This document shows positions 45,700-58,699 of a stretch of 64,000 bases of DNA, piece after piece. The translations under genes and the position numbers were made by a program. The DNA comes from Epiperipatus broadwayi (taxonomy: Eukaryota > Onychophora > Udeonychophora > Euonychophora > Peripatidae), in NCBI GenBank assembly GCA_028023455.1, contig JAQFVV010006274.1, positions 4,340,001 to 4,404,000 on the forward strand, written 5' to 3'. The notes below the pieces were generated by a model that was not told where the DNA came from, did no database searches, and was given only the letters and a program-made list of their open reading frames with translations. The first letter of the stretch is position 1, and each line of letters begins with the position of its first letter.

Positions 45700-48205
45700 T
45701 AAAAGAATGACACATAACAGTTAATAAACACTGGTTTAAAAAATTATATAAATAAAAAAAAATATTTGAAAAACTAGAGAAGTATATTTATTTAGATCAT
45801 ATTAATTAAAGCAAATAAACTAAAAAATAAAAATGATATGAAATGCAATTTGATAGGTTGAATATTACAATGAAAATAATTTTTATCTTTAAAAACGTGA
45901 GATTCACTGTATTTTGTTTGCTTTAAATTTGGCTTGAAACAATGAATTCTAAATTTAAAATGAATCATTAAAAAAATCTGTAGCACATGGGAGTTTAGTC
46001 AAAAATAGATTTACACTCCAAAAGACATTACTGATATTACTGTAAAGATTTAAAAAAGAGAAATATTAGAGATAGGATAATTATTGATCAAAGGATAAAA
46101 AAAAAAACACACAATCAAATAAAAAGATTTTTGTTAAGCCAAACTTATAAAAAACCTTCACGAAAAAGTATTTAGAAGTGTTGATAAGAATTATTAATGA
46201 ACATTAACTTTTTAAAAAAAAAGTAGAATAATCGATAGTTGAGTTTTATAATTATTACATAAATATATTTATATTACTATTTTAGCAAATTTTCCATAAT
46301 AGCTCAATTAATGCAATTTTAGTTCATCTTTATTTGACATTACACAAGGAATGAAAGAACTATATACAAAACTAATAAGTAGTAATTTAATATATTCTTT
46401 GTTTCTGCTTACCTTGAATTTACTATATTTAATAAATGAAGAATAGAATCGTTTTTTATTTCTCGATACTCCTGGATTAGTATTAAATCATACCGAAGTA
46501 TTATCTGAATAAAGTAAGTTATAAAATAAATAAAATAAATTATTTCAAACTTGGTAAATTATATATATAATTAATGTGTGTCTGAAAATTTATGATTGGG
46601 ATATTATGTAAGATAATTTCCAACATCTTGTTTAATTTTTAAATGTTTTTAGAAAAAGTCAAGCGCTATTTATAATTTTACACACAATTTAGTATAGTAC
46701 AGAATATTACTAACAACAGAGCAAAACTCTCCATACAGTATTACTAACAACTAATAGAATTTGTAAAAATATAAAGTTTGAAATTTTGAAAAACATTTAA
46801 GAATTAAAATAGATAATGGAATTAGTTCAAAATACAACTAAAAATAATAATTAATGGTTGCATTGCAGAAATGTATGTAATTAAGTTGGTATTTGTCATG
46901 TCATATTTACTATTTTATTAAACAATATAAGAGCTTCAAATCATCTTCTCTTACTATACATGTATTTAGTAAAGAATCTTTTTTTTATCAGGTGAGAGAA
47001 AGTTAGAAGCATCTGCATTTTGCACACATACACACACATGTATTGTACTGATATGAAATGAAATGTAAATTTATTTATCAAGAGACTTCACGAATTTAGG
47101 ATAGTTAAAATTTATACCAATACAAACTAATGAATATTATAATCATGTTTGGAACCAATATCTATAATGGTATGAATGAATAAAATTATTATATACTACT
47201 AATTAAACAAGCCAGATTTGTAACCACATAAATATGATTTAGTAAACAATTTACTAAGTGAGGGACACCAAAATCTATATTGTTATAAATAAGATTAATT
47301 ACTATCAATTAAATAAATAACTTATTCTATTTGAATACTAAGGTTAATTTAGATTCAAAATATAATAACATGAAACATATAGAATAATAATCGAAGAATA
47401 TAAATTATAAAAACACAAAATATATCGAGTGTCAGTTTATTTAATTCAAGCAATCAATAAATGTTTATTGGGACATTAACTTGACTGATGTAATTAATGA
47501 AATGTAAATTTAAAAAAATTGATAAAATAAATTATAAAGACATAAAAATTGTTTGTTTATACTTAGTTAACTGAATAATTTAATCTATCTATTGCAAAAT
47601 ATAATTGTGTAAAGAATTTTTAAATTAATATCACAGTATAATATATTTAATGAAACAAAATAATCACAAGATCTAAATTTTAAATCAACAAAACAATAAT
47701 TTATTTACAATATAAATAAAGTACAATAATAATAATAATATCAACTAATTGATTTAATATTGTCTATATTATTAAAATTATTAATTTGAATAACCTTAAA
47801 TGAAGCAATGATAATATACTACATAACCAAAAAGAAAATATTTATCAACATTATTATTAATAAATATGTATATAAAATTAAATGATTAAGTCTGTTGCAG
47901 TTCATTTTCCAATTCTTTACCATCATAAAAATGTTTAATTTAAATACAATCATAGTTTTACAAATATTCATAAATTATTTTAAATATAAGGAGTTTGTCT
48001 ATCCTTTAATTATATCATTTTCAAACCTAGATTAAACAATGAAAACAAGCAAAAACATATTTTTAGAATGTTATATAAAATTTACATTAAATTTTGATAA
48101 AATATCTAAGGTTTTTTTTAAAATTAATCTAATTTTCTTCTTGGTTAATTTTATTTATATATATTACTGCAATAAATAGTCTATTATTTATATAGTTCAG
48201 ACTAT
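45690..48205. other. AT-rich region, no gene recognised
   Basis: No supported gene. AGAGCAAAACTCTCCATACA at about 46718-46737 nearly matches a piece found only in the left Ty3/gypsy LTR (7110), so a small shared insertion sequence may exist. Confidence 0.5.
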
Positions 48206-48209
48206 ATAT

Positions 48210-49755
48210 TGAACCAGGTCCATTTAAAGAAGCTTATCTGGGTTTAATGGGTTTTTTTTTAAATTTATACTTTTAATATTGTGTGAACAGACCAGCCCTT
48301 CAAGCAGAGGGGAGAATACCATTGATAACAGGGCCATCAATGATACCCATAGTCAGATCAAGCTATGTAAAGCATAACATGATAACATTTCCAAACCGTG
48401 GCCCACCTCAATTGCTAGATTCAAACTCCTGCCATCCAAAGCATTTTCTTTTGTTTTGGGGATCAACCTCAGATGTCAGCCAATTATAATTTATATAATC
48501 AGCATGCTTCAGATGACAGGCATACAATCCAGCACTTGAAATATTCCATGACTAGCTCACACTCTTTCTCAGGGTCCAGCATATTTACTTAACACAAAAT
48601 AACTATACTAATTTATTGGTGATGTAGCATCAAAAGAGAAAGAGAAAATAGACAAAATAACAATTAGAGCAAACATTAATATTTATTTATGCACATGTAT
48701 ATTTAACATACTATGACAATTAAAGATTTGACATAAGAAAATTATAAATGACTTTAGGCTATAGTTATAATAGACTGTTAATTAAAGTTCATTCATTTAA
48801 AATAAAGAGTCTAGACTGTGATCAGAATGTATTTAAAAGTATATTTACCTAGATTTTCATATGTTTTATTTTCCAACCAGTTGGCCTTTTGTTCCTCCAT
48901 CGATGGCTTCATGGCTTTCCTTCCAGGTTTATGTCAAATAATGAGAGAAAGAGAAGACTTCTACTTTGTAATCTTGGCATTGATTTCAGGTACTGATTCA
49001 GGTAGGAAGTTCTGTCAGACACCTCTATGGCTTATACGGCCTCTCCATTAATGTTGATTACAGCAATAATGATTGGCTTACTACTACATTTACAATTTCC
49101 AAATATTCTGCATTCTTTAGAAAGAATCCAAACTCCAGACAAATAGCAATATGAACTGTATATCACAAACATGACTGATTAATGATCTACCAGATTGCAG
49201 CCCCAACTGAATAATAATACCCAAGTCCTTCTTTATATACCCTTTTCTTTCTTATTGTTTTCCAGTTTTTTTAATCCTTTTTAATTAATCATAATTTAAA
49301 TCTATATTTTTAATTAATTTTTACATTTCCTTTTAATCTAATATTTTGCTTAGATTAATGTAATATCTTATTATCCAGGAATCTTGCAAATTTAATTACA
49401 TTCCAGAGCTGATGAAATATTTTCACAAAAGTTTCTTTTATAACAAATTTTATTTTAATATTTTACATTTGTTTATTTTTAGCCATTTTATTTAACTATT
49501 TTAAAAAGGAGAGAATAGATTTTAAACTTGTTTGTTTTAGATTTCACCTAAGATTTATTTTACACGGGTTATTCTCCTATCTTAATTTTGCTTTATAAAA
49601 CAAAGAGAGTTTTCTTTAAAAAAAAAAGAGTTTTAATTTTTTTCTAATTTTATTAGATTCCCCTCCCCCCTTGCTAAGAAGTTTTATTCGAAAAGAAAAA
49701 TATGATACAATCGTTTGCTTTTGCAAAATTTTGTTTTAAAAATCTTAAAACTAAT
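48210..49755 (-). mobile_element. 3' LTR (minus-strand orientation), ~1.55 kb
   Basis: This aligns with 51270-52836 over nearly its whole length. Shared blocks include TTTAATATT.TGTGAACAGA, CAATCCAGCACTTGAAATAT, TCAGGGTCCAG.ATATTTACT, TGGCCTTTTGTTCCTCCATC and TTTAAAAATCTTAAAACTAA. The two copies differ by many substitutions and small indels, so insertion is old. The plus-strand open frames at 48283-48489 and 48818-49051 lie inside the LTR and are antisense to the element; they are not genes. Confidence 0.85.
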
Positions 49756-51250
49756 ATTTTTTAAAAAAAAAAATTATGAAACACGCACTACTACATATGT
49801 GTGTTTTTAATTCATATATTCATTGATGGTACAGCACACACACACACCCTCCAGTTTGAGAGGTAAAATGTGTCAAATCGATCATTTTATCTCTAATAAT
49901 TTATTATAGCTTTCCTTTGCTTTTTCACTTTTTAAATATTACTTATTATTTTGTCTTACATGTTATAGATTCTAACTTCTCTTTATTTATGTATTACTTT
50001 TCTATCAAATAAGTTTTGGAATTACCAAGATGGATAAAGCACAGAGGGTGATCTTTCTTATGCTACTCTTCTTTCCAGGCTGTACCTAATATTGATTTTA
50101 ACAACTATGTCATGTGTGACAACTACCAGGGACAACATACATAATTTCTATATGTACAAGGATTTAAATGCAACATATTGCAGAATATGTCTGGTTTATA
50201 TCTGACTTATGTGATAAAAAACTTTACCTTCTATGCTGGAATTTCTCTACCAGCCAATTGAATGAGCCCATGACTCTCTCCAATGGGTCTATATCCTAGA
50301 AGATAAAAGTGGGATCACTGTAAATGACAGAATTCCTTTACTAACCATTCAACCTATGCTATTAACAATATTTATTATGACATTTTGGGAATTTTTCTTT
50401 CCATGAAACTGATTTGTGGCTGATACTGGCATTTTTCCAGTGTGCATATTTGAAATAAGGAATTGGGACTATTTTTCCCAGCATGATTTGGATGGGGCCA
50501 GGAATCTCTCTACTTGATCCTCACCTTAATGGCTATTCCTCCATTTTGCCTACTACAGATACTATTTTCACACAGTGTCACAGCCTACACTTATTATGCT
50601 TTCTTCAACTGATCTTTATCTATACACTCCCACCATGACTATCAACCCAAACACAATACACCCTCATGTGAAATATTATTTTATATTTTATTTATTTTAT
50701 TATGGATTTCATTTTATTTATTATATGCTTTATTTATTGTTTTAGATTTATTTATTATTTTTATAATCCCATTTTGATTATATACAAAGAGAAAAAAAAC
50801 TTGTATTTTATTATCATATATTTACTTTAAAATATTATTATTTTAATTTAAATAACAAAATCTGATTTTACTTCCATTTAACTAATATCAACTCTACCCC
50901 TCCCCCAACCTTTGTTAGGTAATTCATTTATTTTCATTATTTTTTCTATCTTTAAATGAATGAAGTATTTGACCAACTAAACCTTCAGTAATAAATTACT
51001 TATCATTTCTGACCATTTTTTTCTCTCTTGTTTTAATTATATTATATATTTAACTATTATTAACTATTTTATCATTATTACAACTTGTTCACCTTGGGTT
51101 TTTTCTCTTCTCACACTGCTCACTGATTTCAACTTTTATCATGCAATTTAGCATTTAATTTAAATTTTAGTTTCAAACTTTTTTTCAATTTTAATTACAC
51201 TCTTACCTTTTTTTATCTTTAATTATGCTGGTTCAATTTACAACACTTTG
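49756..51250 (-). mobile_element. Internal region of LTR element, no recognisable gag-pol
   Basis: Only about 1.5 kb separates the LTRs. I could not recognise RT, integrase or protease in any frame. Short coding-like runs exist on the minus strand (for example IDPLERVMGSFNWLVEKF near 50300), too short to assign. Poly-T and pyrimidine-rich plus-strand sequence fills 50660-51240. It is best read as an internally deleted or non-autonomous element. Confidence 0.6.
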
Positions 51251-51268
51251 GTCCCACATTGGGTGCCA
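51251..51268 (-). promoter_or_regulatory. tRNA-Lys-type primer-binding site
   Basis: On the minus strand these 18 bases read TGGCACCCAATGTGGGAC. The complement of the tRNA-Lys(CUU) 3' end used by several retroelements is TGGCGCCCAACGTGGGGC, so 15 of 18 match and all three differences are transitions. It lies two bases inside the LTR edge at 51270-51271, exactly where a primer-binding site should be, and it fixes the element's orientation as minus. Confidence 0.8.
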
Positions 51269-51269
51269 T

Positions 51270-52836
51270 TTTAACTGGGTCCGCTTAAAGAAGATTAGAA
51301 GAGTTTAATGAGTTTAAACACCTTTTAGCATAATTGTTAATTTATATTTTTAATATTATGTGAACAGAATGTTCATTCACACAGACAGAATACCATTGAC
51401 TGCAAAGCCATCAATAATACCCATGATCAGATAAAGCTATGTAAAGTATAACATGATTATATTTCCAGATCATGGCCCACCTTGACTGCTAGATTCAAAA
51501 TCATGCCATCTAAAGCATTTTATGTTTTGAGGATCAACCTCAGGCACCAACCAATCAAAAGTTATATAATCAGCACACTTTGAATGACAGGCACACAATC
51601 CAGCACTTGAAATATCTCATCTGTCTCAGGGTCCAGTATATTTACTTAACACATATAAATAACTCTACACTAATTTATTGGTGACATAGTGACAAGAGAG
51701 AAAGAGAAAATAGACCAAATAACAATTAGAGCAAACATTAATATTTATTTACACACACATGTATTTAACACACTATAACAATTAAAGATTTGACATAAGA
51801 AAAATATAAATGACTTTAGACTATAGTTATAATAGTCCATTAATTAAAGTTCATTCATTTAAAATAAAGAGTCTAGACTGAGATCAGAATATATTTAAAA
51901 GTATGTTTACCTTGGTTTTCATTTGTTTTATTTTTCAACCAGTTGGCCTTTTGTTCCTCCATCGATGGCTTCATGGCTTTTTTCCCAGGTTTATGTTGAA
52001 TAATGAGAAAGAGGGTATGTGGCAGTTTCTACTTTACAATCTTAGCATTGATTTTAGGTATTGATTTAGGTGGAATGGTTGATTGCTGAGGGCTTGGGGC
52101 ATGAAGCCCTGTCAGACATTTCTATGGCTTATGCAGCCTCTTCATTAATCTTGGCCACAGCAGTAACAGTTGGCTTACTACTGCACTTACAACTTGAAAA
52201 TATTTTGTATTCTTTAGAAAGAACCCAAACTCCAGACTAATAGCAATGTGAACTGTATATCATGAAACTAACTGATGAATGTCATAGCAGATTGCATTCC
52301 TGATTGAATAACAATAGCGAAGTTACTCTTTATATACCCTTTTCTTTTTTATGGTTTTTCAGTTTTTTAATCATTTTTAATTAATCATAATTTAAATCTA
52401 TATTTTAATTAATTTTTACATTTCCTTTTAATCTAATCTTTTTCTTGAATTAATGTAATATTTTATCATCCAGGAATCTTGCAAACATAATTGCTGTCTA
52501 AAGCCAATGAGATATTTTTACAAAAGTTTTTTTTATAACAAATTTTATTTAAATATTTTACATTTGCTTAATTTTAGCCATTTTATTTAACTATGTTAAA
52601 AAGGAGAGAATGAATTTTAAACTTTTTTATTTTAGATTTAACCTAAGATTTATTTTACATATATTATTCCCTTATCTTAATTTTGCTTGTTTTCTTTTAA
52701 AAAAAGAGTTTTAATTTTTTTCTAATTCTATTGTAGATTTCTCCACCCTCTTGCTAAAAAGTTTTATTCTAAAAGAAAAATATGACACAATCTTTTGTTT
52801 TTGCAAAATTTTGTTTTAAAAATCTTAAAACTAATT
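51270..52836 (-). mobile_element. 5' LTR (minus-strand orientation), ~1.57 kb
   Basis: Partner of 48210-49755; next to the primer-binding site at 51251-51268. It contains the same blocks in the same order, with its own small indels, for example an extra stretch around 52070-52105 (GATTGCTGAGGGCTTGGGGC) that the other copy lacks. Confidence 0.85.
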
Positions 52837-52839
52837 ATA

Positions 52840-55790
52840 TTTTTTTAAATATTTAGTGATATTATTTTTAAAAATTTAGACAGAAAGATAATTATGCAAA
52901 AAATTGATGGTTAATTTTTAGCCATTGAACAATGAAATTAATTTAATTAGTAGTCTTATGTCATACTGTCTGCAGAATGAAAGGTGATAGCAGGCAAAGA
53001 TTTTTTTAAAAAATTGATTAAAAGTTTGAGAGCTGATACCTATTTCAATTAGTTCTCTAAAAATAATAAAATTCTATCATATTTTATTTTTAAAGTGAGT
53101 AAAAGTAATTATTAATAAACTGGATAATTATAAAGTATTTTAAAAGTGGTCTAAAAACACTATGGAGTAAACAAACCTAGATTTTTCATTACTGACCTAA
53201 TTTTAATCTTGGATATCAATTTGTAATTAAAATGATTGCTAGTGAAAGTAAAAAGGAACAGTTAATTGTATTATCATTTCAGGAAATAATAGGAAATAAT
53301 TATAAACTACAAGTATCTGGAAATTGCAGCTGTTGTGTAAGAAAATATTTAGTTGTTTTTTCAAATTTAACGAGTTTAATTATTATATTATCTATTCAGA
53401 GGAACTTTTATTTAATGCAAAGATTCAGTTGTTATCAACTCATAAAAATATTTTATAGAACTTTAAAATAGTTACTTAGTAATAATTATAAATCTATTTT
53501 TTAAAATAATTATTTATTAAACTAAATGACTTATATATTATAATTAAATTGAAATTTAACAAGAAAAATAACTACTATGTTATTAATTATTTATGATAGC
53601 ATTTTACTCAAGTAATTGATCTTTATTATCATATTTTTTATTTATATGAGATTAAAGACATATAATGATTAAGTACTTTTGATACTAGTAAAAAGAAGGA
53701 TATTTTGATGAGATAAATGCCAAAAGAATAATGAGTTAAAAATGGAATCTTTTTATCTTTAAAAATAAATAAAAAATAAAGAAATGACTTATATAATACT
53801 ATAATAGACTAGAGCTAATAAATATCTATGTGCGTATGTTGAAGATGTAGAATATCTCAGCCAGAATAAATAAGGAGAAGTTGAAGTTAGAACTGCTTAT
53901 ATGCTAACTTTATATATGCTATATTTTAATAAAAGAGAATAACAAAAATAATATTTAATATTCAATGAACTACATTGATATTATTCAATGGTTCCAGAAT
54001 TAATGCACTTCAGTTTGATATGTCAAGATTATAGGATTATATTACAATGAGTTCAAGAATTTTCTAAGATTTATTATTTATGAATATTTTTTATCTTAAA
54101 ATGTTTTGTTTTAAATTATGTGTGTTTGCTAGCAGGAGGAGAAAGACATCAACAACTCATGAGGAAGTTTTCAGTTGCCATCCATTGATGGTGACTTAGA
54201 GAAAAAGTTGTAAGATGTTTTTCTTTAAAAAAAAGTTGAAAAACATTTCAATTCATGATTTTTTATTGTTAAGGTTTTATACCGATATAATATATTTTTT
54301 GGGAAAATTGAAATAAGTTAAAAATTTTTATATATTTATTAATATTTTAGAATTAAGATGATATTTAAGATATTATTCTATTTTGATTTAAAATGAAAAT
54401 ATTGTATGCTTTTTTGATAAAATTAGGTATGAATGAACTAAAGAACAAAAGATATAATTCAGGATGTGATAATATAATTTTATGCTATTTCATTATGCAT
54501 TAAAATCAATGATTGATTATAGTAAAACTGATATGGTTGAATTCATCAATTAATTATATTGATGCATTTGGTAATTGTATTGAATAATAATAATGGATCA
54601 AAATTAGTATTCTGTTTAAAATATACTACAAATATATTATATAAGTATGATAAGTATAATAAAAATATGAAATAAAGTGAGTGCAAGAATTAAAGAAATG
54701 ATTTGTGATCTCTAATCTTGTAATGAGTTAAAAAATAATATGATGTTTGTCATAATAAAGACATTTATTTGGTTTGTAAGATAATCCATAATGATTATAG
54801 ATGTGTAAATGATGAGAAGATAAAATTGTATTTTAGAAAGTGAAAGTTAATTTAAATAGATGCTGAAAATATAGATGAGGGTGGAATGGATAAGTTGGAA
54901 TTCTAGGATTGAATAATATATCATTCTGAAGAACTAATATTATATTATAGTGGGTTTAATTTAAGTGATACCTGTATATATTATTACTATAGAGAATTGA
55001 GAGGATTTTCATAAGAACAATGAATATTATGTTCTGTAAGAGCTTGATGAATAAGCCAGGATTCATTGAGGTAAGATCATTAAGGAATAAATGACTACCT
55101 AAAAGTATAATAATTCATAATAAGTGTGAATACCTCTATTCCTATATATTTTTGTACAATAGTAGAATACACTAGTTTTTTTATCTGAAAAAGTTTTATA
55201 TGTGATATTAGAATATAAAGTAGGCATCAAAGGTTGGCAAGTTATTTTTTGAAATTTATAGTTTTTATTTCTATGATTTGTTATGGTAGTATTAGAAAAG
55301 GAGGAGACCATACACAAAACAAATATCTTAAAGATGATCAGAAATAAATATAACTTATTGTTAAAATGGTAAATAAAATCAAAAGGAATGAAGAATGTGA
55401 ATGAAAGTAATATAAGTGTATAAAATGAATGATAATATTTTGACATACAGAATCCTTGATTCAGTTGTTTATTCAACATATATTATTCATATGATATCAG
55501 ACATACAAAAGCATAAAAGTTCTTTAGTAAATAACATTAATGTATTTGTATAATAATTTTAAATTTAAATTATATTAAAGTGATATGACTTTATTTAAAA
55601 CCTGTAGATTATAATGAACCACTTGTGCATGATGGAAGTATTATAGGAAATTACCCAGATATATGAACTTATGTATGGTAAATTAATGTATAATATTAAT
55701 AAAAGCATAAAAATTTGTAAAGACTTATCATTTTATTAACTAAATTATAAGAATTTAATGTGAATACATGAAAAAAGAATGGTCTGTATT
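52840..55790. other. AT-rich region, no gene recognised
   Basis: Open frames at 53232-53471 and 55099-55479 show no recognisable domain and normal low-complexity composition; not supported as genes. Confidence 0.5.
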
Positions 55791-55794
55791 TTTA

Positions 55795-56910
55795 TTTATT
55801 ATAAGGTTTTGCACCAACAATTTGCTTCATCCATAAGGTTGAATCTCTATGCAGAAAGCTGTGCTGGGGAGGGAAGACACCAGAAATAAGTCTTAATATT
55901 TTGCAAAAACCAAGACATCTTAATGGTTTAGGACTGCATTCAATTAAAATTTTTATGATACAGAGGACTTACAATGTCCTTGTTAAAATTTTCAAAGACA
56001 TTGCAAACATAGAAAGTCCCACCCCCTTTGAAAAAATAATCCCCACTGATTGCCCACCCCTCATAAAAGAAATATCTGGATACAACAACAATTAACTATT
56101 CTCTTTAATAGCATTAAAAGCTCTAGCATCATGTTTGATGAAAAATATCATACTGGAGTTCTTATCAATTAGTTCACTCTGGTGAATCTAGGACAGAGAA
56201 TCTTCTCCCAGTTGCATTCCCTCATCTCATAAGGCTGATTAAGTTCCTGAAATTGGAACCAAAGTTTGTGGATTTTTTGGTTAAGATCAACCTTGGAGCC
56301 TTGCCTACTGGGTTGCTTCTTTATAATCAGAGGGGACATAACATTGATACAATATGTACTCTTTGTAGAAGATTTGATGAATCCATTGAACACATACTCT
56401 ATCAATGTGAATGGTGGACTCAATTACAGAATATTGCCCTACAGAGGATTACATGATACAAATCTTCAAATATCTACCTTAATGATGCATTCAAAAATGG
56501 AAATTTTGGCTCCATCTGCCTGGACACTTTCATAAATTTTATCATATGGAAGATTAGATGTAAGGTAATATTTGATAGAGGGTTGGCTGGTTCTATTGAA
56601 AACATTTTCCTAAAGTTATTATATAAAGCTAAAAAGCAAACATGGAGTCAATTAAATATTTAGCAATGGCCATGTATATTATTTATTCATGACACTCAAA
56701 TTTTACATGCCAAGGGATTTATATGCCAAATTAGATCACCCCTGATAAGTAACATAACATAAAATTTTACTTTTAATCTTGTACTCATCATCTAATTTAA
56801 TAACTACTTAGTCTTTAATGTGTCAGACATGATTGTAAACATGAACTCTATATTACAAATGTATATTTTACTTTTTGTACAAATAAAAATTATTTTGAAA
56901 AAAAAAATGT
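55795..56910 (+). pseudogene. 5'-truncated LINE: RT thumb, zinc-binding domain, 3' UTR, poly(A)
   Basis: This is the 3' end of a non-LTR retrotransposon, whose single protein nicks DNA and reverse-transcribes its own RNA. Around 55830-55960 one frame reads RLNLYAE, then WGGKTPEISLNILQKPRHL and NGLGLHSIKIF, the post-palm pattern WxGKxPxIS...LxxPxxxGGLGL. After a frame change, 56253-56456 encodes FVDFLVKINLGALPTGLLLY and CTLCRRFDESIEHILYQC, an RT zinc-binding CxxC...HxxxxC domain. Another frame resumes (DAFKNGNFGSICLDTFINF to KQTWSQLNI, stop at about 56660). A 3' UTR of about 240 bp follows and ends in A at about 56899-56908. Truncation at the 5' end is typical of LINE insertion; frameshifts make it dead. 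Confidence 0.88.
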
Positions 56911-56914
56911 TGTA

Positions 56915-58140
56915 AATATCAATGATATCAATGATGTATATTATAACTTGAAATTATAATTATTCTTATGAATATTTGTTGATGAAATACATAAATATTT
57001 TAATTTAAAAATGACAAATAGCTTTATTTCTGTCTTGAATCATTAATTTCACAAAGTCATACATTAAAACACATAACCAAATGAAGTCATTATATAAAAT
57101 GTATTCATTGATTATTTTGATTATCAAATTATAATAAAGAATTCAAACTTGATAAATTAATTACTTATTAATTTGAAATTATAACTTGATTATAGTTGTA
57201 TTTAATTGATCTTTATTTTATGAAGTATCGAAATACATAAATAACTATTTGAAATTGGAATTTAAAGATATCATATATGCAGAGCATTAAAAGAGTGATG
57301 TTGTTTTCAAAAAGAATTCCTATTTTAAAGTTTAAGTTTAATATAAGAATTAATTCATGAAAATCTTATAAAGTTTATTATATGAGATAAATCCAAACTG
57401 TTATATTATTTCCAATCCAAAGAATTAATAAAATTAATCGTGATGTTTGTTTTGAAAGATAGAATAGGATGGGTAAATCTTAAAATGATTAGTGTTAGAG
57501 TTAGGTAGTATTAGATTGTGATTAATTATAAAGATTTTAATTATTCATAAATGATTATTCTATTTAATGTTATTTATTGGTAGAAGTAGAAGAATAAATA
57601 ATAACAAGTTTAATAAATTACTTAATTTTAACTAAGTTGATAATTTATTATTAGTTTCAATGTATTAATTTTCAAATAGTGATTTTACCTGATGTTTGTA
57701 ATTGAGAATGTAATTATTATTTTTTAGATAATCGGATCTCAACAAAATCCCTCTTGTTATTTGATTATCTAACTGTTAATAATTGTTTTATTTTTTAAAA
57801 AGAATACTGATGATCCCTGGGATATCCATAGGATAGCAGTAATTATTTAAATCAATTTAATCTATGTGTTTAAGATTATTGTTTTTATAATATTTTAGGG
57901 TGCAAGAGAGTATCTTAATAATTATTTTGCATGAAGTATTATGTTAGTCATTGTGTGTTGTAGGGATTTTCTTAGTGATTATAATAGGGTGATAGTTGAA
58001 GAGTTTGTACAATAGCAATGCCATTGTGGAGTATATTTCATCACAAGCTTCTCAATGTTAAAACCTCTATATTTGTGACCATCCCTGTTATGCTATTATT
58101 ATCTTATCTTAGTTAGAATTTAATCTTATGCAATGTTTTC
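56915..58140. other. AT-rich spacer, no gene recognised
   Basis: No supported gene, RNA or structured repeat seen. Confidence 0.5.
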
Positions 58141-58146
58141 TTTTGG

Positions 58147-58462
58147 CAATCAGCTTCAAACAAGCTTTGTTTACATAAATGCTGAAAGAAATAGAATTCA
58201 AAATCTCTATCATTGTCACCCACCTCCAGACCAGCTGGTTTCCCAGTCCTTCACTGATGTGAGTCAATAAGCTTGAAACCAGCTGGTCTGTCAGTAAGTG
58301 ACAATGATAGAGATTTTGAATTCTATTTCTTTTGACATTTATGTAAACAAACCTTGTTTGGAGCTGATTGGTAAGCTCCATCTAGTGATCATAAAATGCA
58401 AGCTTAAAGGCAAGTTATGAAATTTATAACTTGTTTTGATTATCATATATATATATATATAT
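58147..58462. mobile_element. Diverged palindromic element, relative of 30718-31042
   Basis: Arms 58147-58241 and 58276-58370 are imperfect inverted complements (CAATCAGCT with AGCTGATTG at the outside, AGACCAGCTGGTTT with its complement at the inside) around a loop of about 34 bases. The arms contain GTTTACATAAA and ATCTCTATCATT, comparable to GTTTACATAAA and CTATCTCTAACTAT in the 30.7-kb element. The tail is shared: CTCCATCTAGTGATCATAAA, AATGCAAGC, a small stem, then ATTATCATATATAT and a TA run (58444-58461). The 90-residue minus-strand frame here is an artefact. Confidence 0.85.
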
Positions 58463-58464
58463 TG

Positions 58465-58600
58465 AAGCAGTCGGATCTGAGTTCGATCCTAGCTTCATGA
58501 CATCTAGCCCTAAGCCCACTTCAAACCCCTAGTACTAACCTTAAATTTCCGATGCAATGGGGCTTTATACGGTCAATCCATGCTAGTTTTCTTAAAGACA
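58465..58600 (+). repeat. Possible SINE fragment
   Basis: Just after the TA run, TCTGAGTTCGATCCTAGC matches a pol III B box (GGTTCGANTCC type), followed by a less AT-rich stretch without a frame. No A box or tRNA fold could be seen, so this is only a weak suggestion. Confidence 0.3.
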
Positions 58601-58699
58601 AACTTTTATAAATGTGTATTAAAATTAATTAGTTTCAGGTTTAAATTGATCAATTCTATTAATAAATTCATGATAGAATTATTCATGAATTTACATATA

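Noticed and set aside
48283-49051. Two plus-strand frames (68 and 77 residues) as genes
   Set aside because: Both lie within the repeated LTR and are not conserved as open frames in the partner LTR.
50031-50090. Short plus-strand frame starting with a hydrophobic leader-like stretch, possible envelope remnant
   Set aside because: Stops after about 18 residues and is antisense to the LTR element as oriented by its primer-binding site; no envelope feature can be supported.
55099-55479. 126-residue minus-strand frame
   Set aside because: Rich in Phe, Tyr, Asn and Lys as expected from AT-rich DNA; no domain or neighbouring exon support.
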